Of a DNA stretch of 64,000 bases, positions 20,393 through 32,269 are shown piece by piece. The notes under the pieces are model-generated. The model saw nothing but the letters and a program-made list of their open reading frames with translations. It had not been told where the DNA came from and ran no database searches. This DNA is from Mixophyes australis (taxonomy: Eukaryota; Chordata; Amphibia; Anura; Limnodynastidae), in assembly GCA_036250195.1 (NCBI GenBank), contig JAVHZZ010000001.1:398278117-398342116 (forward strand), read 5' to 3'. A program made the translations under genes and the position numbers. Positions within the stretch are counted from its first letter, which is position 1. Each line of letters opens with the position of its first letter.

Positions 20393-23300
20393 CCCAGAGA
20401 GTTTGGAGAACCCTGGTAGCAAGCTTACAATCTATGGGATACATTTTTGTTTCAAATTCACAAACTTCTTCTATAATGAGAAACACTAATATTTGTAAAA
20501 ACTCAGTTTGGCAAATGCTAGATTATTTCCACTTAGTTATTAATACCCAGTGTCATATTTATAGTATATATCTATCTACACTTAGTAAGTGCAGAGGGTC
20601 TTTTGCAGAATGTGTTCACGCTCCTCTTGCACCCCAGTTTAGCATGTTTTATTAAAAACGGGTTTTGTGACCAAATTCCTATTGTAGTTCCCCTCCATAT
20701 CCAACTCAGGTGATTCTCTAGGCGTTCAACTGCTATTGCTTGGGATGTATTTACCTTTAAAAGCTATGTGCAGGTAAGACTTAACCCAAATAAAATTATA
20801 GCATTAATCATGCTAATATTTATAGGACTTACCATATATTGTGGCATGGGGACCCTTCTGGCGATTCGCACACAAACAACTTCTTGCTTTGTTCTTTGCT
20901 TTTATTGTTATGATGGCAAAGTAACTTATAACACACAGTTCCAACACTTCACAATCACTTCTTGTGACTCTAACGCTAAGTTAGCAGAGTCCAACTCCCA
21001 AGACATCGGCCAACTTGTTCAGCATCGGTCACACTTACATTATGAACAACTCAAGCTTAAATACTTTACATTCCTCCCAGAGCCCTAGCTTGATGGACAG
21101 GTGACACTCCCACCTGGTCTTTATAAAATCCACAGGAATTACACGCTTTGTAGACATTAAATGTTCATCCAACAATTGGGTTCAAACCTTTGGAAAAAGG
21201 GTGAGGTATTCTGGCAATGCAAGATTACAACTGTGGTGTACCTGGCATATTACAATAAACCTTAAGCCCACTGGGGGCACCCTCTCATCGGAAGTGCAAA
21301 ACAGGTTAAATCAGGGAAGGAGCCAGCACGCATTCCTTTTGGGAACAATGACGATGACATTGTGTATCTTATCTCCCAACTCTAAGGAGCCATCCACACC
21401 AGGTTTTCTGGCAAACTGGGGATCTTACCCTAAACTAAAACACACCCCCGTACATAAGGACCACTTGTCCAACGGCTGCACATTCAGACACTATTGAACC
21501 TCAGCATAGTTCTGTGTGTCTTCTCTGATGTGTGCCTGCTGAAAGTAGGTTGACACTCAAGCTTGACCATTGTCTTGCAGCAGCAGGAATCATCAGAGTG
21601 GTGAAATGGACAGAGCCAGACCATTAAAGCTCAAGGGTGGTGATCTGATTATTGGACAAATATTACCTACGTGTGTTATCCTGTGCAGTTTTATATATTT
21701 AAAAAAAATTATAGCCACTTTCAGGAGATCTTTTTATTAATAAAAGACAGTGTTCTGGTTTCTAGAAATGTGCCAAGGTATAGAGGTAGTTTGTAACCAC
21801 ATTAGTGGTTCAGAGCAAAGAAGGGGGAAGACTATAAGCTTGGTAGTGTCGGAACAATGCTGGAATCACTCTAGGTTAAGTGCAGATGCACCCTTCACAG
21901 GATGGCATGGGCATTGAGCAGGCAGGACACCCAATATCCTGATACATGAAATAACAATGTGATTTAAATGCCATATTTAATTATGAACTGACTAAGAAAC
22001 TGGGCGACTGGAATCCATTACATTTTCTTTTATCCTTCCCTCATTTTGGCTACATTTTATATTTTACATAAAGCACTTAAAAATCAATAATAGACCAATA
22101 GTTTCAGGGAATTAATGATCAATATTGTTAGTGCATATTTTTATTGTACAGGTGGGGCACTTACTTAACAGTGCCCCCGTCCACTAGTTAATGAAAGGAG
22201 CAGGGATGGTTAACAATACAAGTGGACCATGGCATATAGATCAGGAGCATACTCTGTGGTTTAAGGGTCACCTGTTTGGGCCATATGCGTACAAAAACCT
22301 CGCTCTATCTGTACATATTACTATGTGTTCCCCATTGTAACATTACAGATGTCCTTAGAAAACAGGAATGCAAAAAATGCAGAGATGATCTTGAAGGACT
22401 GCTTAGTCCTGAAGCACTTTAAATCACTATTCTCAGTGATAAACTTCTCATGGCAGTTCTTTTTTTAGGTCAAGGCTAGAAAACTTTCAGGTACATAATG
22501 ATTATATACATTTATTTTTGTTTGTCCTTACACATAATTTTTTTTTCGCAAAACATACCAATAGCTCAGGGGAACTGTGATGACAGTTCATTTGTGCCAA
22601 CTCAGTGGACAAACTAGAGCTCCAGACAGCACAATAGAGCCCCAGACTACATGAGAAGCATGCAGAGCCAGTTAGACACTGCAATTAACTACAAAAAGCC
22701 CATGAGAAACTGACATTTGTCAGAATGTACTAGAAGGCTCCAGGGGATTCTTGAAAAAAAGTAGAGGAGCCAAAAATGGACTGCTGGAGGCTAGTGGGTG
22801 TTTGCTGTGATTTGTGCTGTGTTACTACTGCATGGAGAATCTACCCACAAGGAGTCTCTGAGTGTTGCTGCTGGACTATTGCTTTGACAGATGGTTGCAG
22901 CTAAAGTTCCAGCTTTAAAAAACCAGCCCAAAAGGAAGCATCTTTGGAGTAAAGGAAAAGACCAGCCCTGACAATGCCTATTAGAGTCAGCAGGACTCAT
23001 ATAAAGACAGATAAGTTTATGGTTTATTTTGCTTTGCTATGTTCAATGTATTAAAGTGAAACAAGTGAGACATCAAGCTGTGTTATTAAAATCTCTGACC
23101 GAGACTGTAACTGCTATTGAGATGTTATGGTGCTGTCTGAAGGAAATCTGCTGCATGTAAAGTTTATCTGCAAGCTGATGCTGAGTGCTAGGGACATAGA
23201 TAAGGAATCATTTGTCACAAGAGCTTGTCTATATTGCATCAGAAGTTTGATCCTATTGTGAAACTGCCTAAAATGGTTGCTGAGGAGGTAATTGTAAGTT

Positions 23301-24247
23301 GTTTAACTCTACAGTTGCTGGGGGAGATCTGCTTATTCCATTAGGGATAGATTCCTTACAGTGGAAATTTTGTTTTGTGCAGAATTACTGTTTCTTACAC
23401 CGAGCTCAGGTGTCATGTATGCATCAAGTCGATTACTAATTTCACACTTTACAAGGTAATAAGCTTCATTTATCCAGCTGAAACTTTGCTTGATATGCAC
23501 ATTACAATTTACCTCTGGAGTTCTGTCTATTGTAAAATGACCCTAGTCTACAGACATTTCTTCTAAAAATCTAACCTGATCAAGTTGGATTAACCCTTGT
23601 TGCATCTCTACTGATTGTGTGATAAGTGTAATCTGTATAACTGCACTAAAAGTCTATTGTGATTGATTTGTCTAGATAATCTGCAGCATTTAGAGTAATT
23701 GTCTAGTTAATCAGTTGTCTTTCAAAAATATTTATCCAGTGAAACCCATTTCACTGAAGCACTAGTGCCTCACTTCCCAGTGAAATATATTTATTTACTG
23801 ACTTAAATTGTAGTGATTTATGTTTGCATATTGCTTATATTGTTGAAACAAGAATCCTAAATTGTTATTTATTTTGAGATATGTTGAATATCATTGTATA
23901 TTGAAGGTCTTGTGGTATTATTTACCTACATTACTGCTACTTATCTGCTGTTGTGGGAAAACCTTACACATTAAGCAAAGAGAATAAGCCCACAAGTTTA
24001 TGTAGATTTAGCTATGTGTGCCTTGTTTCATTCACACTACTCAACACTACTGGGGGTCATTTGCCTCTCTACTGTACCCCTGGGCCTATGGAATCCTATC
24101 TTACACTACTTCTGGGGTGTCAACCATCCGCCTCGTTACAACATGATCTAATGACTCAGACCAAGGTGGACTCCTTGAATCCAACACAAGGTGACCAACT
24201 GTTGGAAGGCAGGGAAACAAGGCATAATGCAGCACCACACAGCTTCA
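20393..24247. other. Intergenic, unassigned
   Basis: No gene recognised. Some stretches (20760-21660, 23000-24130) have the look of old LTR-retroelement sequence, but I found no paired ends or coding motifs to support a call. Confidence 0.35.
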
Positions 24248-24252
24248 AATGC

Positions 24253-25664
24253 TGTCACAATCTTACCTGCTCCACACTCCTGGGTTGCTGATTTCCTCTG
24301 CCTCTGTGTTAGCTCAGCACTTCCTGGTTCGGACGGTCACATGATCGTGCCTGGGAGGCAACAAATTCATCTGCACAGTATATAAAGCTCACTGTCACAC
24401 ATTGCACCAGCTAACCTGCATTTTGCTCACTGTTCTTAACTGTTTGCCTTGTTCTCACTTCCTGCATTCACTTGCTTCACTTGCACTCCTCGTCTTTTCA
24501 AAACTTCCTGCATTCCCTTGATTGGCTAATTGCCTGTCAGCTCTGTTTATTTAAATCACCTGTTTCTCTACTAAGTTGCCAGATCTTCAGGTCTCCTTAC
24601 CTGTTAGGACACTGTTCTCTCTGGCTCCCGTCTGCACATTGGTATCCTGTCTTACCTATTCCACGATCAAGACCTGTGGTATTATTGCAAGAACCTTGTG
24701 CCTCATTATCGGTCCAGTTCTCAAGCTATTTGCTTTCCAGGGATCTCAGTGCATCAGTTCTCTGCAGTTCACCACTTCTAAGTTGATATACTGTGTTACC
24801 TGTTCCACGATCAAGACCTGCGGTATTGTTGCAGGTACCTTGTGCCTCATAATCAGTCCTGTTCTTAGCTTTTCGCTTTCTAAAGACCTCAACGCTTCAG
24901 TTCACTGCCGTTCACCTGAACCTCTGCATTTATTGTCCAGCAGTCCTGCTCCACTCCACGGTTCTATCTCACCCTGCTCTATCTTCCTTAGAGGACTGCG
25001 ACCTGTGGCTAGAGAGCAGCTAAGTCCATATTCCTTTGTGGGGATCCATGGTGAATACCTCTCTACCGTTAGACTCTGCACTTCTCTGGGGGTAAGTCTA
25101 TCTAGAGCAGGGCTTCGAGGTCTACTCCAAACTCAGGCTCCGTGACACTCACTTTGTCATTGCAGCACTGTCAGAGCAAAGGGTATCCATAACCAGACTG
25201 ACTCCTTGTCATGCTGTATTGCTGCTGACCTTGGCTTCCCTTATGAGTCCTTCCTGGATAGTGCTTCTGCCTCTTAACCTCTTGTGTACCAGTCCTTGCT
25301 TGTGACCACTCTCTCTCAGATCCTGATTTTGTTCTGCACTATTGCCTGTGTTCCAGATCCTGGTCTGTTATTGGTTTTTCTCTACTGTTTACTGATTTTG
25401 TACCCCGCTACCACCAGTGTATCAGTACTCGGCTAGTTGACATGCTTTCAGGTTTTCCGTTCTCTCTGCTGTTTTACGCCTAGTAACTGATCAGAGGTCC
25501 ACAACCTGCGTGTTCCCATCCTCAAATGTCCAGCCTGCTTTGCGACAGTTCTTGGTGAAGACCGGGGGGCACATTAGACTCCACACGCCTGTTTGGCCAG
25601 GGCTAAACCATGCTAATACGTATATATATCACCCCAGGGCTCTGCTCGTGACACAATTGTTACA
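24253..25664 (+). mobile_element. Solo LTR with 5-bp target duplication
   Basis: It begins TGTCACAATC and ends AATTGTTACA, an inverted pair matching at 8 of 10 positions. It is flanked by AATGC at 24248-24252 and 25665-25669. A TATATAAAG promoter box lies at 24379-24387 on the plus strand. An internal tandem duplication of about 145 bp (24655-24780 and 24800-24925) is visible. No internal region or second LTR is present, so it probably formed by LTR-LTR recombination. The superfamily (Gypsy or ERV) is not determined. Confidence 0.75.
24379..24387 (+). promoter_or_regulatory. TATA box of the solo LTR
   Basis: TATATAAAG about 125 bp from the LTR start, in position to drive plus-strand transcription. 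Confidence 0.5.
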
Positions 25665-25850
25665 AATGCAAAATACACTTTATTTTTGACCTGTAAGGTT
25701 TTTTAGAATCAGTTTTGAACATTTGAATGTAGTGCTGTAGAGAAAAACCATAGGTACACCCCAATCTTGTTTTACCTTACTGGCAATAACACTAAGTCAC
25801 ATTTTCTCAATCCCATATCACTTTATATAACCATATATTTAGATTCATAA

Positions 25851-26131
25851 TCATCATTATCTATTTATTTATATAGTGCCACTAATTCCGCAGCACTGTA
25901 CAGAGAACTCATTCACATCAGTCCCTCCATTGGAACTTACAATCTAAATCCCCTAACATACACACACAGACAGAGAGAGACTAAGGGCAATTTAATAGCA
26001 GCCAATTAACTGGAGCACTGGAGCACCCGGAGGAAACCCATACAAACTCCACATAGATAAGGCCATGGTCAGAAATCGAACTCATGACCCCAGTGCTGTG
26101 AGTCAGAAGTGCTAACCACTAAGTCACCGTC
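25851..26131 (-). mobile_element. V-SINE-like tRNA-derived SINE, internally deleted
   Basis: Same family and orientation as 13370-13674. The head-side tRNA-like sequence ends near 26131. About 40 bp of the core is missing near 26010-26040. Confidence 0.8.
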
Positions 26132-27323
26132 ACATAATAAGACTAAGCAACAAATGTATATATTAAGTTAGAATGGTCCTAATAAAACCAATGTTATCTC
26201 AATGCTGAGACTTAGGGTGTTAAAGTACCAAGCTTGCTGAGCCACGTCTCACTCTGAGAAAATAATTTATCCAAATTGTTACTTCTCCAGTTGCTTTTAA
26301 TATCATAAAAACCACAAGATTCCCTGTCTCTCTGGTTTCTGTTATTGTGCAATAGCAAAATGATTTGATCAACTGTTTAAGCATTTCTGTATTTCAGGAT
26401 GAGCTTAAGGCACTTCCTGATCTCAGCAAGTATTTTGGAATTTAGAATAATAATGAATGTGACTATCTTCTTTTGTCAAATCCAAAAATTCCTGTAATGT
26501 ACTATTTACAGGCTTCTCTTCTTGAAAATCAAACCAACCTTTCTAACTATATACAGTCAGTAAGTAGTTGGAGCTTGAGAATTTAGTTTTGCGCAGCTCT
26601 TTAGAGAAGCTAGTGTAGTAGTAAAGACATTTAGTATAAGTATTGGAGGGGACACTAAACAAAAGCAAGCCGTGGATTTGTAAGTCAATATTTTTAATTT
26701 ATACATTCTCCTTTTGGTATCCATTTCCCTTGATATCATCCGACTTTGGTAGCCTAAAGTACTCCAGTTATTTTATTTTGCATATTATTATTTCTCCTAT
26801 TGCCATTAAGTGAACACATATGACTGTTTTAAGTATAGACAGTACAAGTAAATTGATTTAATAACTTACTGTGTGGTTATTGGCAAATCTCGCATTGACA
26901 AGGTAAGGTACTAGGGCCCAGCTGTTCAGGCTCCCTGTAGATTCCTATTTTCTGTCTGCTCCTACATACATTTTGTCACAGTGAGTGTTGATGTTGCCAG
27001 CACACCAGGCTACTTTAGTGCACAAATGGTGTTTGCCCTAGACTGCTCCCTGCTAACTTGAACCAAGGGTTTCTAAATATTAAAAACACTTTTTACTGAC
27101 ATACTTTTTACTGACAATTTTACAAAAAAAAACTGTGACTATCATTTTTTTATTGACACATTATCATCAATGTAAAAATCTGTCTAGAACTGAGAGTAGA
27201 ATCACTACATTAAACAAAATGAGAGTAAGGAATTGTAAGCAATGGGCTCAGAACCCTTCACAATCTCAAAACCATTGGTGTAACACTTCTGTGTAATTGC
27301 GACAGGAGGGGGACACCTCAGTG
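26132..27323. other. Intergenic, nothing recognised
   Basis: AT-rich, no coding or repeat signature that I can support. Confidence 0.45.
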
Positions 27324-27331
27324 GTTGTAGT

Positions 27332-27724
27332 CAGGGCCGGATTAAGGGAATGGAGGCCCCTGGGCTAAGGGGCCCTCCATTCCCCGCGAGGCCCCCAATG
27401 TGAGCCGTCCGCCGCCCCCCACCCCCCGCGAGGACCCCCCCAAGCACTTACCTGTCGGTGCAGTCCTCCGTCCCGGCACGCTGTAAGCTCCTTACTGAGG
27501 AGATCTCGCGAGAGTTCATGAACTCTCGCGAGATATCCTCAGTAAGCAGACTACAGCGCGCCGGGACGGAGGACTGCACTGACAGTACTCAGCAGCATCG
27601 ATCGGGCCGGGGGCGCCCCCGCCCCCGACCGATCAATAATGCTGCTGAGGAGTTTGAAGGGCCCCCTGGATGCCCGAGGCCCCTGGGCTATAGCCCAGTT
27701 AGACCTCGGGTTAATCCGGCCCTG
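27332..27724. mobile_element. hAT-type MITE with palindromic core
   Basis: Perfect 8-bp duplications GTTGTAGT at 27324-27331 and 27725-27732. Termini are CAGGGCCGGATTAA and TTAATCCGGCCCTG, perfect 14-bp inverted repeats. The interior holds a large palindrome (about 27461-27580) centred on TTCATGAA, with TCTCGCGAGA in both arms. GC-rich, no transposase. Confidence 0.95.
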
Positions 27725-27732
27725 GTTGTAGT

Positions 27733-29799
27733 GGACATTTAGAAGTGGTGGTATGAAATGTAATGGGGATGGAAGTGAATGGAATGTTATACTTCTACAG
27801 TGAAGGCAGTAAGAGATGTGGCGGTATGGCAAACCACCGTATACAACACCACTTCACCATTGGGACACCCTTTAACTGACCTCAACTGTTTTCCTATTGA
27901 TGATTGAACATGTTGCTACTTTTTTACTGTCATCAAATTTACAGATTGTTGGCAACCCTGCCTGCACCTCATCCCTTGCAGGGAAAGCAAGGGCAGGAGA
28001 GACGCAACGCAGCAAGCTGACACAGATGAGACCAGTGAATCTACCTTGCTCATGATGACAGATCTGGTGTAGTGAGCTCAGATCACACGGATATGGAACC
28101 CCTCCCCCTTCCCCACTGTACACACAAAACATAGAAGTCCTTTTTGAAGACTGGTTTATATTTTGCCATATGCGGCTATAGACTTTCAATTTTCTACCAA
28201 CCTTGTTACTGTCTGTTTTGTATTTGTTTTTGCTACTCGAAAAAAGCGAATAAAGAAATATTATAGGAAAAAAACACAGAAGCCCTGGGCCCCTATGGCA
28301 AGACCCTAAGTTTTATAACATATTACCTTTCTACACTTATAAATGAACATTTGTTTTTGTGAAAAAGAACTGTTAACATATCAAATAGAATCAATTATCT
28401 CTATGTATCTATCGCTCCTCCATTTACCTGGCAGAAGCCAGACCAGGAGAGATGATGTTTAGAACGACGTCCGTGTGCACGAGACCTTACTGGTTTGACA
28501 GCTGTAGGAGCCTTGTTAAATGAAAAAAGATGAAACATTAAGGATCACTTAACCCTATGTTGCCTGTCAAAGGAATGTTTTCTCAACAAGGAAGTGGAGT
28601 TGAAAATATTGACAGCAGTCTACTGTGCCAAAAAAACAAAAACAGACGGAAGTGATTGCAACCAATGGCAACATTTCCCAGAGACAAAGTTCACAAAGAA
28701 TATAACGCAAATCATATGTGTCAATCTATTGGATTCCCTATTCGGCAATCAGAAAATGTGAGGTGTTGTAAATAGCTTTTTCTTTGTCACTTCCTAAAAG
28801 TATTCCAAGGAACCCACAGTCCCATTTTGACAAGCCCATAAGACGTGGTGGTCGAGGATATACAGATTAATAGAAGATAAAGAAAATGACCATACAAACA
28901 GTTCCCATTTTATAGACTTATTGACATATTTGCCCGGAACATCTGGGAGACTCCCTAAATCAGGGTGTTTTCCCGGATCCAACTCTCTTTCCTAGTAAAG
29001 TGAGCAATACTGTGGATTTGATTACGTGATTCTCAGCGAATCATCATGACCCCACCCCTGCTGCACAAATCACATGGCCACACCCCCCGACACATCTCTC
29101 CTCCAGGGTTCTCGAAGAATTCTGGTACTCACCCATCAGAAAGTGTCATTGTTACTCAGCATCACCCAGATTCGAGTGCTAGAAAACCTGAAACTGTATA
29201 AAGTCATGCGGGAAGCCTGTGTCATCTGCAGTAAGCGGGCAACTGGAAAAAACTGATATTGAAGAACTTACATAGAAACTAAGTGCTGGTGCCACTCTCA
29301 GACACAGGATTACCCCAGTTTTACTAAGTAGAGGGAGGACAAAACATGTAACAGCATAATGATAATAATAATAATAATTATAGTCCAGCCTAAATTATAA
29401 TTTTCATTTCAACATGCTACAAAATGAGTGTTTACAGAATCAAGTAAATTAAATGCAGCAATAGTAAAACTTTTATTTAGTTATTTATAATACTAAGTTG
29501 TGTATCTTTAGAAATTTACCAATGAACAAGAATAACAATTACAATTTAATCAGATGGGGCTGCAAGTGAAAAAAAGACAACACTTCATATACCACAATAA
29601 AAAATAATGAATGGAAAGGAGGGAAGATGATATATAGTTTATATACAGTCATATACTGTTATCTTAATTATTTACAATATTATAAAAGCAATATTTTACA
29701 ACTCTTCAGGTACTGCGCTGCAGATATTACAAAAAATCTAAGTGCATGGAGTCTAAATAGTCTTGTGACATTTAAAATCCCTTTTTTACAATGGAAACT
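27733..29799. other. Intergenic, no gene recognised
   Basis: An AATAAAG motif near 28247 followed by A-rich sequence may be the 3' tail of an old retroelement. A short (ATA)n run lies at 29360-29378. Confidence 0.4.
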
Positions 29800-29803
29800 A
29801 CAC

Positions 29804-30140
29804 TTAATTTACATTAAACTGTTCCGGAGGATGGGGGGTATTGGAGTGGGTGTAAAGTACCCAGGCCTTTCCCGTGTGCCCAGCGCTGGTGATTAGGTGA
29901 GGGTGGAAAGGGCTCCAGCCCCATCCACTGCCCATCAGAGCCAAGTTATTGGAGGGGGAGAGTGACTGCGCTATTTCAGAGGCAGTGCGCCCATCCCAGC
30001 CCAGGGATAAACGACTTTTAGAAGCAGCCGCAATGGGGCCCAGGAATCCTCTCTGTGACTCTTCAAGTAGCTGGATGATATTGGGGCCTCTTAGCATGTT
30101 TACCACATATAGGATCAGAACAGTAATATTAAAAACCTAA
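29804..30140 (-). other. GC-rich unassigned segment with a 100-aa open frame
   Basis: A GC-richer island in AT-rich surroundings. The minus strand is open for 100 codons from 30106 to 29804, with an N-terminal segment LRGPNIIQLLEESQRGFLGP. I do not recognise the protein. It could be a repeat remnant, a conserved non-coding element near SFRP2, or an exon of an unknown gene. No convincing splice sites were identified. Confidence 0.3.
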
Positions 30141-31964
30141 AAGTGATCTAAGCGGTTTTCAGACATCTTGCTTTGTTTAAGGCTGCAAAATATCATTGCA
30201 ATCAGCCAGTATCACAGCATAGCTAAACAACATTACAAAGATCCAAAATATTAACTTAAAAAAGTTAAATTAACTTGAGATGATTGCACTAAACTTGCCC
30301 AAATGCTGTGGCTATCGCCTATTTAAATGATCTGAAATTTTAACAAATTTGTGATTTGTTAAATATATAGCACATGTTCAATTGATCAATAAAAGCATTA
30401 TAAAAAAACAATGTTTCAGGTGAAATGTCAAAAATCACTGAAAATTTAACTAAATGATATAAAACTCTAATTATAATCTTAGATGGCATGTTTAATACTT
30501 CCATAATGACCCTTTCTATGTCAGCTAGCCAACATGAAGAATTGTCAGATAGGTATACATTTGTACAACTAAGGAGATATTAGGGGCTTGTGACATCACT
30601 TGTTCTGTGAGCTCCTTTATGCGATGGTGATATCTTTGCATACCAAAACGGTGCCTCTGTTCAGCTGTAAATCATGTGATCATAGTGGACCTTAAGCATT
30701 AAAGAGTAAAAGCATTTCCTGTCTTTGGCCCAATGTAAAGTCCACAAAAATGGTGCTTTTTGTTTGTGAGCAGAGTGAGATAGTTCTCAGAGTGCAAATA
30801 AGCTGAATTTTATGACTGCGTCATAGACATGTAAGTGTGCCTTTTAACGGAGCTCAAGACGCAAACCGCAGATGTGCTCACATGAAAGCAGATGTGCTCA
30901 CATGAAAGCAATGTTTAATGTTGAAGACCAAACACATGAAGACAGGCAGCACTTTTGTTTTTCCATTCCATTGGGGTGACATATTATGAGAGAACACACA
31001 TAGGCACTGCTCACACATGATTTGCACAATTCCACAGCAGGTGTGTTGTGCACAGGACGAGGATATAATCCCGACTCAGGGTGGTTGCAATATTAGACAC
31101 AATTAAGCAATTTATGGGGTGAATATATCTATGCCAACTGGCACACAAGTAGGTTATTGCCCACTGTAAATTATTGTATTATTAAGTTTACTTGTCTCCC
31201 ATTGGCAGCACAAAGTATTCATTCCGTTTCCAAAGCTCTATGTGCAAACACAAAGTGTGTTTTCATCTCGCTGTAACCTAATAAAAGAATTTTCTTTCAA
31301 CATTCCTTTTTCTACATGTTAATTTTTAATAATAATAATAATAAAAAAATATTAATGTTTGATATGACATCACTTCCTGCCTTTCATAAAGCAATTACTG
31401 TCAAACTCTGGTGCACAGTGATATAATGTTTAATTTATAAACGTAGATAACATTCAGTACTCATTCCTGCACATAACCACAGGCATAAAATGATCACCCA
31501 AAGTCTTTTGTTCTAGTACTAAACAGCTGTCAGTATAAAAAAATACAAAAAAGAACTGTAGATATATTGTTTAAAGTACACTTGTCAAAGGATGTGATGA
31601 AAACTCATGTTCTGAAAAATTTTGCAAATTGGAATTGCCTCCAACAAACTCTAATGATCCTGTATTCTGTAAAAACAAATTAAAATAAAAAATATATATG
31701 TGTATGAACAGTCAACAAGTCTGCATCTGGTAAATACTTTTCTACATTTTAATTCTTGGCCATCATAAAAATATTTGGATTTTTTTTGTTTTCATAATAT
31801 TTACAAGTTTTTTTTCAATAATAATACAAATAATAATAATCATAAAAAGCCATCGCCCCAGCCTTTTTTTTTTTGTTATATTTCAGAAAGGATGGGTTCC
31901 CAAATAAGGGAGAAAGGTGCAAAAAGACTAGCCCCAGTGCTGAAAGAGTTAATGAATGGAAGCA
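30141..31964. other. SFRP2 3' flank/3' UTR region
   Basis: Non-coding AT-rich sequence downstream of the SFRP2 stop. The 3' UTR must begin at 31964 and run leftward. An ATTAAA-type signal at 31747-31752 (minus strand) is one candidate polyadenylation site, but the true end cannot be fixed. Confidence 0.4.
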
Positions 31965-32269
31965 CTAGCACTGCAGCTTGCGGATACTGCGAGAGATCCT
32001 TTTAAACTCCCGTTGGCCCTTCTGCCATCGCTTCACCGAGGTGATGACCAGCTCCCCTCCGAGCTTTTGTCCCATCACTAAATAAGGAGCATTAATGTCG
32101 TTCATCTCGTCGCAGGTACACTGTAGGCCGTCCTTAAGCCACAGCACGGTCTTCTTCAAATCCCTTTCTGTCACCCCATTTAGTTTATAAATGGTTTTGC
32201 TCTTTGTCTCCGGGATGATTTTAGTGTCCCCATTGATGTAGGCGATCTCCTTCACTTTTATCTTCAAGG
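31965..32269 (-). CDS. sfrp2: sfrp2 exon 3 (netrin-like domain)
   Basis: Starts after acceptor CCTCATTAG at 32270 and ends with TAG at 31965-31967. It encodes the LKIKVKEI to RKLQC segment. The open frame upstream to 32426 is intronic. Confidence 0.95.

Noticed and set aside
20768..21088. 106-codon plus-strand frame with a hydrophobic N-terminus
   Set aside because: No recognisable family, no splice or promoter support; length is within chance for AT-rich DNA.
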